Made by a program: the position numbers and the translations under genes
Notes under the pieces: generated by a model
What the model was told of the DNA's origin: nothing
What the model saw: the letters and a program-made list of their open reading frames with translations, nothing else
Databases searched by the model: none
Part shown: piece by piece, positions 26,499 to 35,263 of the stretch
Position numbering within the stretch: position 1 is the first letter of the stretch
How the letters are laid out: each line of letters begins with the position of its first letter
Assembly (NCBI GenBank): GCA_903889265.1
Contig: CAISWS010000004.1
Coordinates: 1-44,450, forward strand
Reading direction: 5' to 3'
Source: an uncultured Bacteroidota bacterium
Lineage (GTDB): Bacteria; Bacteroidota; Bacteroidia; Chitinophagales; LD1
DNA length: 44,450 bases

Positions 26499-28139
26499 AT
26501 GTTAAATCATCCGTTTCTGAAATTTCTTATTTGCAGTTTTGTTTTAGGCATATCGTCGTGCACTTATTATTTTGGGCCAAATAAGTTAACGCGCCATTTT
26601 AAAAGCGGCATAGTAACCAATCCTGCAGTTTACGATTACAGCGCCACAAACACTGCAACCAGGTACACCAGGCACGACAGCATTATCGAATTTTACAGCG
26701 TAATGCCCATTCCGGAAAAACATGAAATTGTTGATCGCGATTTTGTAAGAATTCTTTTATCCAAACTGGCACAGGGACGCGAGATTGAGCAGGTAAATGC
26801 AAGTATGGTAAAACTAAAACCATGGGCGGGCCATGGCAGTACCGGTATATTCCATAAAAGCGGTGATTATGATTTCAGCGAAATAAGCTGGTGCAGCCTT
26901 CTTTACCTGTTCGGCGATAATCCTGAATTATTATATCCTGAAACACAGAACCACCTGGTAAATGTTTTAATTGGAAACAGCGGGTCCAAACCCAACACCA
27001 TTATGCCTGGTACCGGCAGGTTGTTCCGCGAAACAGAAAATCATATTTTAATGGGCGAAGTATCGCGCTACCTCAAAAATCAGTGGTTACACGAACACGG
27101 CGATACCTCATTAGCCTATGATAATGAAAGAAATGGTATTGAAAAATGGATGCTGAATCATTTAGATGAAAAATTCAGGGGCGGGTTTTTCGAGTTTAAT
27201 TCTAATCCATATTCAGGGTATTCTTTTCAGGCGATGAACACCCTCTTTTCTTTTTCACATTCAGATACCGTAAGGAATGCGGTTAATAAACTAATGAATG
27301 AATTGGTATATGAATACTCGCTCAGTAGCATTAACCTCCGCAGGTATCCGCCTTACAGAAGGCAAATGTGGCGGGCATCCAATGCTGACTTTGATTGGGA
27401 CCCTGTCAGTTCAATATTGCGGGTTTTGGTTAACCGCCAAACCGGTTCAAATTATCCTGTTCGCGAAAGACAGCATGGTTTAATTACCTTTTTACTGCAT
27501 TACAATTTGAATAAGGGATTGCTGAAATTATTGCTGAATAAAAACGCAAACTATTTTGCACAGTTAGGCCATGGCCGGAAGGGTTCACCCGAAATTTACG
27601 ACGGCGGCCACGATTACGTTTTAAGTGCAGGTGGAGTTCAGCGCGGAAAATTATCTCAACTGGCGGCGCACCCCACGATACTCATTCTAAACGATAAAGT
27701 GATGCATGCCGACAGTTGTTTTCGTTTATGCAGCAAAGGAAAAATGCCGCATTGGAATAACACCGGCGTTTATCAAAATTTTGCATGTACCAATCAACCG
27801 GTAGTAATTCCTGTTCAATACCAGCCTGTATTTGAAAATGGCAATTGGAAAGCATTCTACTCTTCCGCCTCTCGCCTCAGCATCTTTACTTATTCTGATA
27901 AAGATATTGGCGTAATGATGGTAGTCAGCGGTACAAGTGCCCCGGATGAAAAAACACTGAATAAACTAATTGAAGATAATGCAGGACTGAATTTGAAAAA
28001 TCAGTTCAATCTTCCGGGAACCGGCATTATTACCTACAGGGTTAACAGCCCGAAAAACAGATGGGTAATTACTAAAGTAAACAACAAAAAAGTTGATCGT
28101 AAGTTTGACAAATGGCAGCGGTTGAATACACAGCAGTAG
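26499..28139 (+). CDS. Large lipoprotein of unknown function, paired with the GH88/105 gene
   Basis: A predicted 546-residue outer-membrane lipoprotein: hydrophobic signal peptide and lipobox GISSC (Cys ~21). The ATG at 26499 gives a clean signal peptide; an in-frame GTG at 26490 adds three residues. I do not recognise a named family. Visible features are RLFRETENHILMGEVSRYL (near 178-196 of the product), an Glu-Asn-His pattern seen in alpha/alpha-toroid lyase- or hydrolase-like proteins, followed by aromatic, helix-rich stretches (GGFFEFNSNPYSGYSF), and a C-terminal beta-rich part (~400-546) including GHDYVLSAGG. This architecture would fit a polysaccharide lyase that makes substrate for the adjacent glycuronyl hydrolase. 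That is inference. Confidence 0.7.
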   Translation: MLNHPFLKFLICSFVLGISSCTYYFGPNKLTRHFKSGIVTNPAVYDYSATNTATRYTRHDSIIEFYSVMPIPEKHEIVDRDFVRILLSKLAQGREIEQVNASMVKLKPWAGHGSTGIFHKSGDYDFSEISWCSLLYLFGDNPELLYPETQNHLVNVLIGNSGSKPNTIMPGTGRLFRETENHILMGEVSRYLKNQWLHEHGDTSLAYDNERNGIEKWMLNHLDEKFRGGFFEFNSNPYSGYSFQAMNTLFSFSHSDTVRNAVNKLMNELVYEYSLSSINLRRYPPYRRQMWRASNADFDWDPVSSILRVLVNRQTGSNYPVRERQHGLITFLLHYNLNKGLLKLLLNKNANYFAQLGHGRKGSPEIYDGGHDYVLSAGGVQRGKLSQLAAHPTILILNDKVMHADSCFRLCSKGKMPHWNNTGVYQNFACTNQPVVIPVQYQPVFENGNWKAFYSSASRLSIFTYSDKDIGVMMVVSGTSAPDEKTLNKLIEDNAGLNLKNQFNLPGTGIITYRVNSPKNRWVITKVNNKKVDRKFDKWQRLNTQQ

Positions 28140-28143
28140 TTGC

Positions 28144-29547
28144 TTACATATTCAAAGCCCTGTTATCAGTAGCAATCAAACAAGCCTCTTTAAATGCTTC
28201 GGTATAAGTTGGATGCGGGTGGCTCATGCGCGATATATCTTCGGCACTGGCACGGTACTCCATGGCTACAACACCCTCAATAATTAAATCGGCAGCCCGC
28301 GCGCCCACTATGTGTACACCTAATATTTCGTCGGTATCTTTTGAGGCCAGTACTTTTACAAACCCATCCAAATCGCCGCTGGCACGGGCGCGGCCCAATG
28401 CCCGGAAAGGAAACTTGCCCGATTTATACGCTACACCATTCTTCTTTAAATCCTGCTCGTTAGCACCTACGCTTGCCGCCTCTGGCCAGGTATAAGCCAC
28501 GCCCGGTATCATATTGTAATGAATATGTGGTTTCTGGCCCGCCATTGTTTCGGCAACAAAAGCTCCTTCTTCTTCCGCCTTGTGTGCAAGCATAGCGCCT
28601 TTAATTACATCGCCTATGGCATAAATGCCCGGCACATTGGTTTGCAGGTTCGCATCTACTTCAATTCTTCCTCTTTCATCCCGTTTCACGCCGGCATTTT
28701 CCAATCCAAGTCCCTGTGTATATGGCGCACGGCCTACAGCAACTAAACAATAGTCGCCTTTAACTTCTACTTTTTCTCCATTCTTATTTTCAGCAGATAC
28801 AGTTACTTCATTGCCTTTTACCACAGCGCCTGTAACTTTATGCGAAAGCAAAAATTCCATACCATCCTTGCGGAGAAAACGCAGCATCTCACGACTGATG
28901 TCTTCATCCATCGTAGCCACTATCTTATCTAAAAATTCTATCACAGTAACCTTAGCGCCCAACCTTTGATAAACAGAACCGAGCTCCACTCCTATCACCC
29001 CGCCGCCAATAATGATTAAATGCTTTGGCACTTCGGTTAGCGTAAGTGCCTCAGTTGAAGTGATAACCCTCTTCTTATCAATTTCAATAAACGGAAGTTT
29101 GGTTGGCTTGCTGCCGGTGGCAATAATTACTTTATCGGTTTCAATTTCCTTCTTCTCACCTTTACCAACAGCAATCGAAATTTTATTTTTTGTAACGAAG
29201 GAAGCGGTGCCGGTAATTACATCAATTTTATTCTTTTTCATAAGGTAGGCAATACCTTCGTTATTCTGCTTTACCACATTCCCCTTTCTGTCAATCATTT
29301 TTTTAAAATCAACAGATAAGCCCGTTGTGTTTATGCCGTGTTCGGCAAAAGCTTTTTCGGCATTATGATAATGTTCTGATGAATCTAATAAGGCCTTGGA
29401 CGGTATACAACCCACATTAGTGCAGGTACCCCCAAGCACACCATACTTTTCAATAATGGCCGTTTTAAAACCAAGCTGAGCACACCTGATAGCAGCAATA
29501 TATCCACCCGGGCCCGAGCCAATAACAACAACGTTATAATCTGACAT
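28144..29547 (-). CDS. lpd: Dihydrolipoyl dehydrogenase (E3)
   Basis: FAD flavoprotein that reoxidises dihydrolipoamide of 2-oxoacid dehydrogenase complexes with NAD+. The FAD Rossmann motif GSGPGGYIAA, the redox-active disulfide C42-C47 (GGTCTNVGCIPSK), the NAD Rossmann motif IIGGGVIGVELGSVY, and the C-terminal HPHPTYTE with H445 and E450 as the base pair are all intact. Its 467 residues are normal. It is third in the sucA-sucB-lpd operon, 11 bases after sucB. It ends 4 bases before the convergent lipoprotein gene. Confidence 0.96.
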   Translation of the reverse strand: MSDYNVVVIGSGPGGYIAAIRCAQLGFKTAIIEKYGVLGGTCTNVGCIPSKALLDSSEHYHNAEKAFAEHGINTTGLSVDFKKMIDRKGNVVKQNNEGIAYLMKKNKIDVITGTASFVTKNKISIAVGKGEKKEIETDKVIIATGSKPTKLPFIEIDKKRVITSTEALTLTEVPKHLIIIGGGVIGVELGSVYQRLGAKVTVIEFLDKIVATMDEDISREMLRFLRKDGMEFLLSHKVTGAVVKGNEVTVSAENKNGEKVEVKGDYCLVAVGRAPYTQGLGLENAGVKRDERGRIEVDANLQTNVPGIYAIGDVIKGAMLAHKAEEEGAFVAETMAGQKPHIHYNMIPGVAYTWPEAASVGANEQDLKKNGVAYKSGKFPFRALGRARASGDLDGFVKVLASKDTDEILGVHIVGARAADLIIEGVVAMEYRASAEDISRMSHPHPTYTEAFKEACLIATDNRALNM

Positions 29548-29558
29548 TCAACAGTATT

Positions 29559-30839
29559 TTAAATTTCAATTAATAATTCAACAGGGTCAGCGCCCAGCAA
29601 CATCTTGTGCGGGCTTTCCAAAAAGTCTTTAACGGCTACTAAAAAGCTTACCGATTCTTTTCCATCAATTATGCGGTGGTCATAACTAAGCGCTACATAC
29701 ATCATTGGGCGCACTTCAACTTTTCCGTCAATTACCATCGCCCGGTCCTGCACTTTGTGCATACCTAAAATGGCAGATTGCGGAGGGTTAATAATAGGCG
29801 TGCTCATCAGCGACCCAAAAACACCGCCGTTAGAAATGGTAAAAGTACCACCGGTCATTTCATCCATGGTCAGTTGACCGTCGCGCCCTTTAATGGCTAA
29901 TTCTTTTACCTTCTTTTCAATACCGGCCAGGGAAAGTGATTCTGCATTGCGTATAACCGGCACCACCAATCCTTTGGGTGTTGAAACTGCGATTGAAATA
30001 TCACAGTAATCGTGGTAAACAATATTACCATCCTCGATGTAAGCGTTTACCGATGGGAATTTCTCTAATGCCAGACAACATGCTTTTGCAAAAAAGCTCA
30101 TCATACCTAAGCTCACTTCGTTCTTTTTCTTAAATGCATCACCGTATTTGGCACGTATCTGGTTAATGGCAGTCATATCCACTTCGTTAAAAGTGGTAAG
30201 CATAGCGGTTGAGTTCTTCGAGTAAACAAGACGTTCAGAAACCGTCTTTCTCAACCTGCTCATTTTCTCAACGCGTTCGCCCCGGCTAAACGCTTCTTTC
30301 TGTGGCATGTTAGCCTTTGCCCTTACCGCGTTTATAGCATCTTCTTTGGTAATTCTGCCTCCTACACCAGTAGTAGTTTTTACATCCTTTGCCTTAACAT
30401 CACCTTCGCTCAAAATCTTCTCAGCAGCAGGCGATGGGGTATTGGCAGCATAACTTTGTTTTGTTTCTTCCTTCTTTTCTTCGGTTTTGGGTTTTTCTTC
30501 AACCGGTGCGGTTGTTTGCTTAACTTCAGCAGGCTTTTTTACATCAGCTTTCCTTTCAACTTTGGTTTCTTTTACTTCAGCTGCTTTGGTTTCAGCTGGT
30601 TTGGCTGCGTTTTCGTCAATGTTGCAGATAAGAGCGCCAATTTTCAGGTCCTCCCCTTCTTTGGCAACTAATTTTACCACACCTGCAATGGTTGCAGGTA
30701 TTTCCTGGCTGGCTTTATCAGTTTCCAGCTCGCAAACTGGTTGGTCAAGCTCTACGTAATCGCCATCCTTCACTAAGTACTTTGATAAAGTTACTTCTGT
30801 AATGGATTCCGCTACACTGGGCACTTTTAATTCTGTCAT
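29559..30839 (-). CDS. sucB: Dihydrolipoyllysine succinyltransferase, E2 of 2-oxoglutarate dehydrogenase
   Basis: Core E2 subunit that transfers the succinyl group to CoA. A single N-terminal lipoyl domain (~1-75) carries the lipoylated Lys42 in [11 protein letters not shown] flexible Ala/Lys/Glu/Pro-rich linker follows (~80-130), then a peripheral subunit-binding domain (~132-172, [22 protein letters not shown]). The catalytic domain has [11 protein letters not shown] (H388, D392). It lies 129 bases downstream of sucA and 11 bases upstream of lpd. Confidence 0.95.
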   Translation of the reverse strand: MTELKVPSVAESITEVTLSKYLVKDGDYVELDQPVCELETDKASQEIPATIAGVVKLVAKEGEDLKIGALICNIDENAAKPAETKAAEVKETKVERKADVKKPAEVKQTTAPVEEKPKTEEKKEETKQSYAANTPSPAAEKILSEGDVKAKDVKTTTGVGGRITKEDAINAVRAKANMPQKEAFSRGERVEKMSRLRKTVSERLVYSKNSTAMLTTFNEVDMTAINQIRAKYGDAFKKKNEVSLGMMSFFAKACCLALEKFPSVNAYIEDGNIVYHDYCDISIAVSTPKGLVVPVIRNAESLSLAGIEKKVKELAIKGRDGQLTMDEMTGGTFTISNGGVFGSLMSTPIINPPQSAILGMHKVQDRAMVIDGKVEVRPMMYVALSYDHRIIDGKESVSFLVAVKDFLESPHKMLLGADPVELLIEI

Positions 30840-30916
30840 ATCTTTTTATTAAATGTCGTTATTCTCTATTTCTGCTTGCAATCTTTGTTTAGTCGTTCAA
30901 CATTAGGGGCCCTGCT

Positions 30917-30968
30917 CCACCTTCACCCCTCCAGAGGGGGGACATTCTTTTTCGCCTGCGAAAAAGAA
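30917..30968. repeat. Two adjacent palindromes in the sucA-sucB gap
   Basis: attctttttcgc (30944-30955) and gcgaaaaagaat (30958-30969) form a perfect 12-bp stem with a 2-base loop right at the sucA stop. Just beyond it, CCCCTC-CA-GAGGGG (30927-30940) is a second perfect palindrome. The C/G-rich block resembles short interspersed intergenic elements seen in Bacteroidota. It may tune sucA versus sucB expression. Confidence 0.5.
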
Positions 30969-33674
30969 TTACTCAAACGCTCTTGTTAATATTACTTCCT
31001 GCTCCTGTAAATGTACCTTTTTAAAACCGGTGGCCGTTGATGCCGAGTTTTTGCGTGCAATACCCTTCATTGGTAATTTCTCATGCAAACGGGCTAACAC
31101 AAAATACCAGGCACCCATATTTTCTGACTCCTCCTGAACCCACCAAACTTCGGCTTTTGGATACTTTTTAGCAATGGCAATCATTTTATCCTGTGGTAAA
31201 GGATACAATTGTTCAACACGTGCAATTACCACATCATCGTGCTTATCTCTTTCTTTTCTTTCCAACAGGTCGTAATAAATCTTACCACTGCAGAAAAGAA
31301 TTTTACGCACCTTTTTGCTACTTGGTTCATCAACAATCAACTCCTGAAAACCGCCTTTTAAAATATTTTCAATTGGTGATACACAGCGCGGATGGCGAAG
31401 CAACGATTTAGGGCTCATCACAATCAAAGGCTTGCGGAATGGCCAGGTCATTTGTCTTCTTAAAGCATGGAAGAAGTTCGCGGGGTCACTAATGTTTACC
31501 ACCACCATATTCATCTCGGCGCACATTTGCAAATATCTTTCCAACCTTGCGCTTGAGTGCTCTGGCCCTTGCCCCTCATAACCATGCGGCAATAAAAGTA
31601 CAAGTCCGGAACTGCGCTGCCATTTCGATTCACCCGATGCAATAAACTGGTCAATTACGGTCTGCGCCCCGTTGGCAAAGTCACCATACTGCGCTTCCCA
31701 TAAAACCAAAGCATCGGGATGAGGTAGGGTATAGCCATATTCAAAACCCAAAACTCCGTACTCGCTCAGGTGCGAATTATAAATAAAAAACCTGCCCTGC
31801 TTTTTGCCAAGGTTGCATAAACGGCAATATTCTTTATCAGTATTCTCGTCTGTTATTACTGCATGGCGCTGGGTAAAGGTTCCGCGTTTTACATCCTCAC
31901 CGCTCAAACGCACATCTTTTCCTTCCAGCAAAATTGAACCATAGGCCATTAACTCAGCAGCCGGCCAATCCAGTTTGCCCTGTTCCTGCATCAGTTTATT
32001 CCGGTCGTCCAGATATTTTTTCACCTTTTTTAATGGCACAAAACCATCCGGGTATGTATTCAGGCCATCTGCAAGCTGTTTCGCTGTTTCTTTAGAAATA
32101 AAAGTGTCGGGTGAAGAATGAAAATCCTGGATGGTTGCCTTGCGCAATTGTTGCCATGCCAGTTCGGTTTTTTGTGGTTGGTAGGGCAGTGGATTCTGCT
32201 TTACCTGGTCCAACCGTTCCTGTAAAAAATCCCAGAATTCTTTTTCCTTACGCTTGGCAATTTCCGCAGTTACCGAACCTTCATTAATCAGCTGCTCTGA
32301 ATAAATATCACGCGGGTTTTTATGTCCGTCAATCAATTTATACATCAAAGGTTGGGTATACTTAGGGTCGTCGCTTTCGTTGTGGCCGTGTTTACGGTAA
32401 CAAACCATATCCACAAAAATGTCTTTGTTGAACTTCTGGCGGTATTCAGCGGCCAGTTCGCAAACAAAAACTGTGGCTTCAATATCATCGCCGTTTACAT
32501 GCAACACCGGCGCTTCAATTGTAGCGGCAATCGACGTGCAGTAATCCGATGAACGAGCCTCATCAAAATCAGTGGTAAAACCTATCTGGTTATTGATAAC
32601 AAAATGGAAAGTGCCACCGGTGTAATAACCGTTCAGCTTGGCCATTTGCAACACCTCATAAATGATACCCTGGCCGGCCACTGCCGCATCACCATGTATC
32701 AGTATGGGTAAAATTTTATCGTAGTCAGATTTATAAATTGCGTCCGCTTTTGCCCTTGTAAACCCTTCAACAATGGGGTTTACTGCCTCCAGGTGAGATG
32801 GGTTAGGCATCAGTTTCATATAAACCGACTTGCCGTTTTCAGTTTTGTATTGCGATGAGAACCCGAGGTGATACTTAACATCCCCATCACCCATGGTAAG
32901 GTCAAAAGAAGCATTACCTTCAAACTCGTTAAAAATCTCCTCATAGGTCTTACCCATAATGTTCACCAATACATTCAAGCGGCCCCGGTGAGCCATACCA
33001 ATAACCACTTCCTCAACCCCCATATTCGAGGCCGTTTGTATTACCGCATCCAGGCCCGGTATGGTAGTTTCGCCACCTTCCAGCGAGAAACGTTTTTCGC
33101 CAATATATTTGGTTCCCAAAAACTTTTCAAATACAACGGCCTTATTTAACCGGCTCAGTATATATTCTTTCTTTTCAGGACTGTAATTAATAACCGAAGT
33201 GCCTTTTTCAATTCTTTCTCTAAAAAAGTCTACCTCTTCTTTTACGCGCAAATAGCCATATTCAAAGCCAATACTTTCGGTGTAGATTTTCTTTAGTTTG
33301 GCAATAATTTCATTCAGCGTGCCATTAGGCAAACCAATTTCAGAGCCAATAGCAAACTTTCTGTCCAGGTCTTTATCGCTCAGCCCAAAGTTTTCAAGGG
33401 CAAGGTTGGCGTGGCGGTCTTTACGGGGCTTAATGGGGTTGGTATGGGCAGTCAGGTGTCCTTTTCGTCTGTAACCATCAATCAGGGCATAAACCTTCCA
33501 CTCATCTGTTGAAGCCGTGGTTGCCTTGCCACTATAGGTAATCTGTGCAAAATCAAAGCCTTCAAAAAATTTTCTGAACTCAGGGTCAACTGAATCGGGT
33601 TTGCTTTTAAAATCACGATACAGGTTTTCCAGGTATTCAGGGGTAGCGTTAGCCAGATAGGTGTATTTATCCAT
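30969..33674 (-). CDS. sucA: 2-oxoglutarate dehydrogenase E1 component
   Basis: Thiamine-diphosphate enzyme that decarboxylates 2-oxoglutarate in the TCA cycle. The 901 residues match the usual length. Motifs: N-terminal E1 segment (ATPEYLENLYRDFK), GMAHRGRLNVLVN, the ThDP signature HGDAAVAGQG...FHFVINNQIGFTT, HGHNESDDPKYTQPLMY, the transketolase-type domain with FEYGYTLPHPDALVLWEAQ, and LLPHGYEGQGPEHSSARLER. First gene of the sucA-sucB-lpd operon, with a consensus Bacteroidota promoter 24 bases upstream of its start. Confidence 0.96.
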   Translation of the reverse strand: MDKYTYLANATPEYLENLYRDFKSKPDSVDPEFRKFFEGFDFAQITYSGKATTASTDEWKVYALIDGYRRKGHLTAHTNPIKPRKDRHANLALENFGLSDKDLDRKFAIGSEIGLPNGTLNEIIAKLKKIYTESIGFEYGYLRVKEEVDFFRERIEKGTSVINYSPEKKEYILSRLNKAVVFEKFLGTKYIGEKRFSLEGGETTIPGLDAVIQTASNMGVEEVVIGMAHRGRLNVLVNIMGKTYEEIFNEFEGNASFDLTMGDGDVKYHLGFSSQYKTENGKSVYMKLMPNPSHLEAVNPIVEGFTRAKADAIYKSDYDKILPILIHGDAAVAGQGIIYEVLQMAKLNGYYTGGTFHFVINNQIGFTTDFDEARSSDYCTSIAATIEAPVLHVNGDDIEATVFVCELAAEYRQKFNKDIFVDMVCYRKHGHNESDDPKYTQPLMYKLIDGHKNPRDIYSEQLINEGSVTAEIAKRKEKEFWDFLQERLDQVKQNPLPYQPQKTELAWQQLRKATIQDFHSSPDTFISKETAKQLADGLNTYPDGFVPLKKVKKYLDDRNKLMQEQGKLDWPAAELMAYGSILLEGKDVRLSGEDVKRGTFTQRHAVITDENTDKEYCRLCNLGKKQGRFFIYNSHLSEYGVLGFEYGYTLPHPDALVLWEAQYGDFANGAQTVIDQFIASGESKWQRSSGLVLLLPHGYEGQGPEHSSARLERYLQMCAEMNMVVVNISDPANFFHALRRQMTWPFRKPLIVMSPKSLLRHPRCVSPIENILKGGFQELIVDEPSSKKVRKILFCSGKIYYDLLERKERDKHDDVVIARVEQLYPLPQDKMIAIAKKYPKAEVWWVQEESENMGAWYFVLARLHEKLPMKGIARKNSASTATGFKKVHLQEQEVILTRAFE

Positions 33675-33697
33675 TTCTTAATCCAAAAATTTGAGTG

Positions 33698-33728
33698 CAA
33701 ACGTAATTCATAACAACAACAAGCAAAA
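33698..33728 (-). promoter_or_regulatory. Bacteroidota promoter of sucA-sucB-lpd
   Basis: On the minus strand: TTTTG (plus 33724-33728), 18 bases, then TACGTTTG (plus 33698-33705), an exact TAnnTTTG. It lies 23 bases before the sucA ATG. The middle of the 284-base divergent gap (33729-33899) shows no gene. Confidence 0.75.
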
Positions 33729-33902
33729 GCAAAGGCCGTAATAACATTACCAATTAGCGTTCAAAACACACAAAAAGTAACCTTAGTTAAGGATTTTAGC
33801 GGGTCCCGGGTAAAATGTAAAAAAATCTTAAATGCCTGTTTATCTGCAATTCCGCAATAAAACAACCTCAATCACCTTAAAGTTGATTTTTTAGCTGGAT
33901 TT

Positions 33903-33932
33903 TTGGAAATAAGGGAACTAACGCTATATTTG
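33903..33932 (+). promoter_or_regulatory. Bacteroidota promoter of rpsT
   Basis: TTG of a TTTTTG run (ending 33905), 19 bases, then TATATTTG (33925-33932), an exact match to TAnnTTTG. The predicted start of transcription is near 33938, leaving a leader of about 20 bases with no Shine-Dalgarno sequence. Confidence 0.8.
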
Positions 33933-33958
33933 CAGTCCTTTTTAAAAGAAATAAGAAA

Positions 33959-34213
33959 ATGGCACACCACAAATCAGCTATCAAACGTATCCGTCAAACG
34001 GCTAAAAGAAGACTTTCTAACAGGTATTATGCAAAAACTACCCGTAACGAAATACGTGACCTGAGGGCAGAAACCAAACCGGCAGAAGCTAAAAAAGCGC
34101 TTTCTCTGGTGTTCTCGTCTATCGATAAACTGGCTAAAAGAGGCTATATCCACCAAAACAAAGCAGCTAACCTTAAATCAGGTTTGGCTACTAAGGTTGC
34201 TGGTTTAAAATAA
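33959..34213 (+). CDS. rpsT: 30S ribosomal protein S20
   Basis: Small basic ribosomal protein that binds 16S rRNA. Its 84 residues carry the family pattern: MAHHKSAIKRIRQTAKRR (bS20 N-terminus), a helical Lys/Arg-rich body and the C-terminal RGYIHQNKAANLKSGL. Monocistronic: a consensus promoter precedes it and an intrinsic terminator follows within 25 bases. Confidence 0.97.
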   Translation: MAHHKSAIKRIRQTAKRRLSNRYYAKTTRNEIRDLRAETKPAEAKKALSLVFSSIDKLAKRGYIHQNKAANLKSGLATKVAGLK

Positions 34214-34235
34214 GCCTTGCTTTATAAATTTTCAG

Positions 34236-34269
34236 AAGGCACTCTCTTTGAGGGTGCCTTTTTGTTTTT
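34236..34269 (+). terminator. Intrinsic terminator after rpsT
   Basis: A 10-bp stem (34236-34245 with 34251-34260, one G-T pair; core aaggcac/gtgcctt), loop ctttg, then tttttgttttta. Confidence 0.88.
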
Positions 34270-34351
34270 ATTGCCTTCCGGTTAATTACGGCCGCAAAAA
34301 TTTAAACACATTAATTTTTGCCTTTAATACCAAAAATCACAATTTTTATGC

Positions 34352-35053
34352 ATGGAAGAATCGAAAGAATTTCTCTCAATCAAAAGCTGGGCCGAAGAAG
34401 ACCGTCCACGCGAAAAGCTGCTGCTCAAAGGCAAAGCCGCCCTCAGCGATGCTGAATTAATAACAATTCTTTTACGTACAGGCGTTACCGGCAACTCGGC
34501 GCTGGATATTGCCAAAAAGATACTAAACCGGGTAAACGGCGATTTAAATGAGTTAGGCAAACTATCGGTGAGCGATATTAAAAAAATGGAAAAAGGGCTG
34601 GGCGAAACCAAAGCCATTACGATAGTTGCGGCTCTTGAACTGGGCCGCAGAAGGCAGGCAAGCGAAGTGCGCGAAAAACCAGTTATTAAAAGTAGCAGCG
34701 ATTCCTTTGACTACATCTATTCAGAAGTTGCAGACTTATCGCATGAAGCCTTTTACATGCTTTACCTTAACCGCAGTAATAAGGTTGTGGCGCATAAGCT
34801 TATAAGCACTGGTGGGGTTTCAGGCACAGTAGTTGACGTTAAAATGGTTTTAAAGCACGGAATAGAAACTCTGGCAACAGCTATGGTGGCAGTACATAAT
34901 CATCCCTCCGGTAACATAAAGCCAAGCCAGGCCGATATTGAGCTTACCCGCAAAATTAAAGATGCGGGTAAACTGATAGAAATAATACTTATTGACCACC
35001 TGATTATAGGCGAAAAGAAGTATTACAGCTTTGCCGATGAAGGAATGATCTAA
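34352..35053 (+). CDS. radC: RadC-family JAB/MPN domain protein
   Basis: A 233-residue member of the RadC (UPF0758) family. The N-terminal part has the family's helix-hairpin-helix-like segment (RPREKLLLKGKAALSDAELITILLRTG). The C-terminal MPN+/JAB metalloprotease-like domain has the conserved VHNHPSGNIKPSQADIE, with the His-x-His-Pro, Ser and Asp expected to bind zinc. Despite the name, a role in recombination repair is not established for the family. It is transcribed separately from rpsT. The 210-base gap after it (35054-35263) shows no gene or strong hairpin. Confidence 0.92.
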   Translation: MEESKEFLSIKSWAEEDRPREKLLLKGKAALSDAELITILLRTGVTGNSALDIAKKILNRVNGDLNELGKLSVSDIKKMEKGLGETKAITIVAALELGRRRQASEVREKPVIKSSSDSFDYIYSEVADLSHEAFYMLYLNRSNKVVAHKLISTGGVSGTVVDVKMVLKHGIETLATAMVAVHNHPSGNIKPSQADIELTRKIKDAGKLIEIILIDHLIIGEKKYYSFADEGMI

Positions 35054-35263
35054 CAGTTATTGCCGTAACAAAAGACTGCTTACCAGGAAAAGGGTTCAGA
35101 TACCCCTCATTCCCTTTTCAGCCGTCAAAATAACGAAGGCATTGTCACAGTTTTGTAAAATTTTAAGCCCCTGGTTCTCTTTCTATATTTTTTGTGGTTT
35201 GATAATACAATCCTAATAAACTACATTAGCGCGGAAATAATAAAAGTTAACTAAATTTTTCCC

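Noticed and set aside
25307-28139. A polysaccharide utilisation locus
   Set aside because: No SusC/TonB receptor, SusD, sensor-regulator or recognised lyase accompanies the GH88/105 gene.
33675-33958. tRNA or structured RNA in the sucA-rpsT divergent gap
   Set aside because: No T-loop GGTTCGAATC-like motif or cloverleaf pairing; only two clear promoters.
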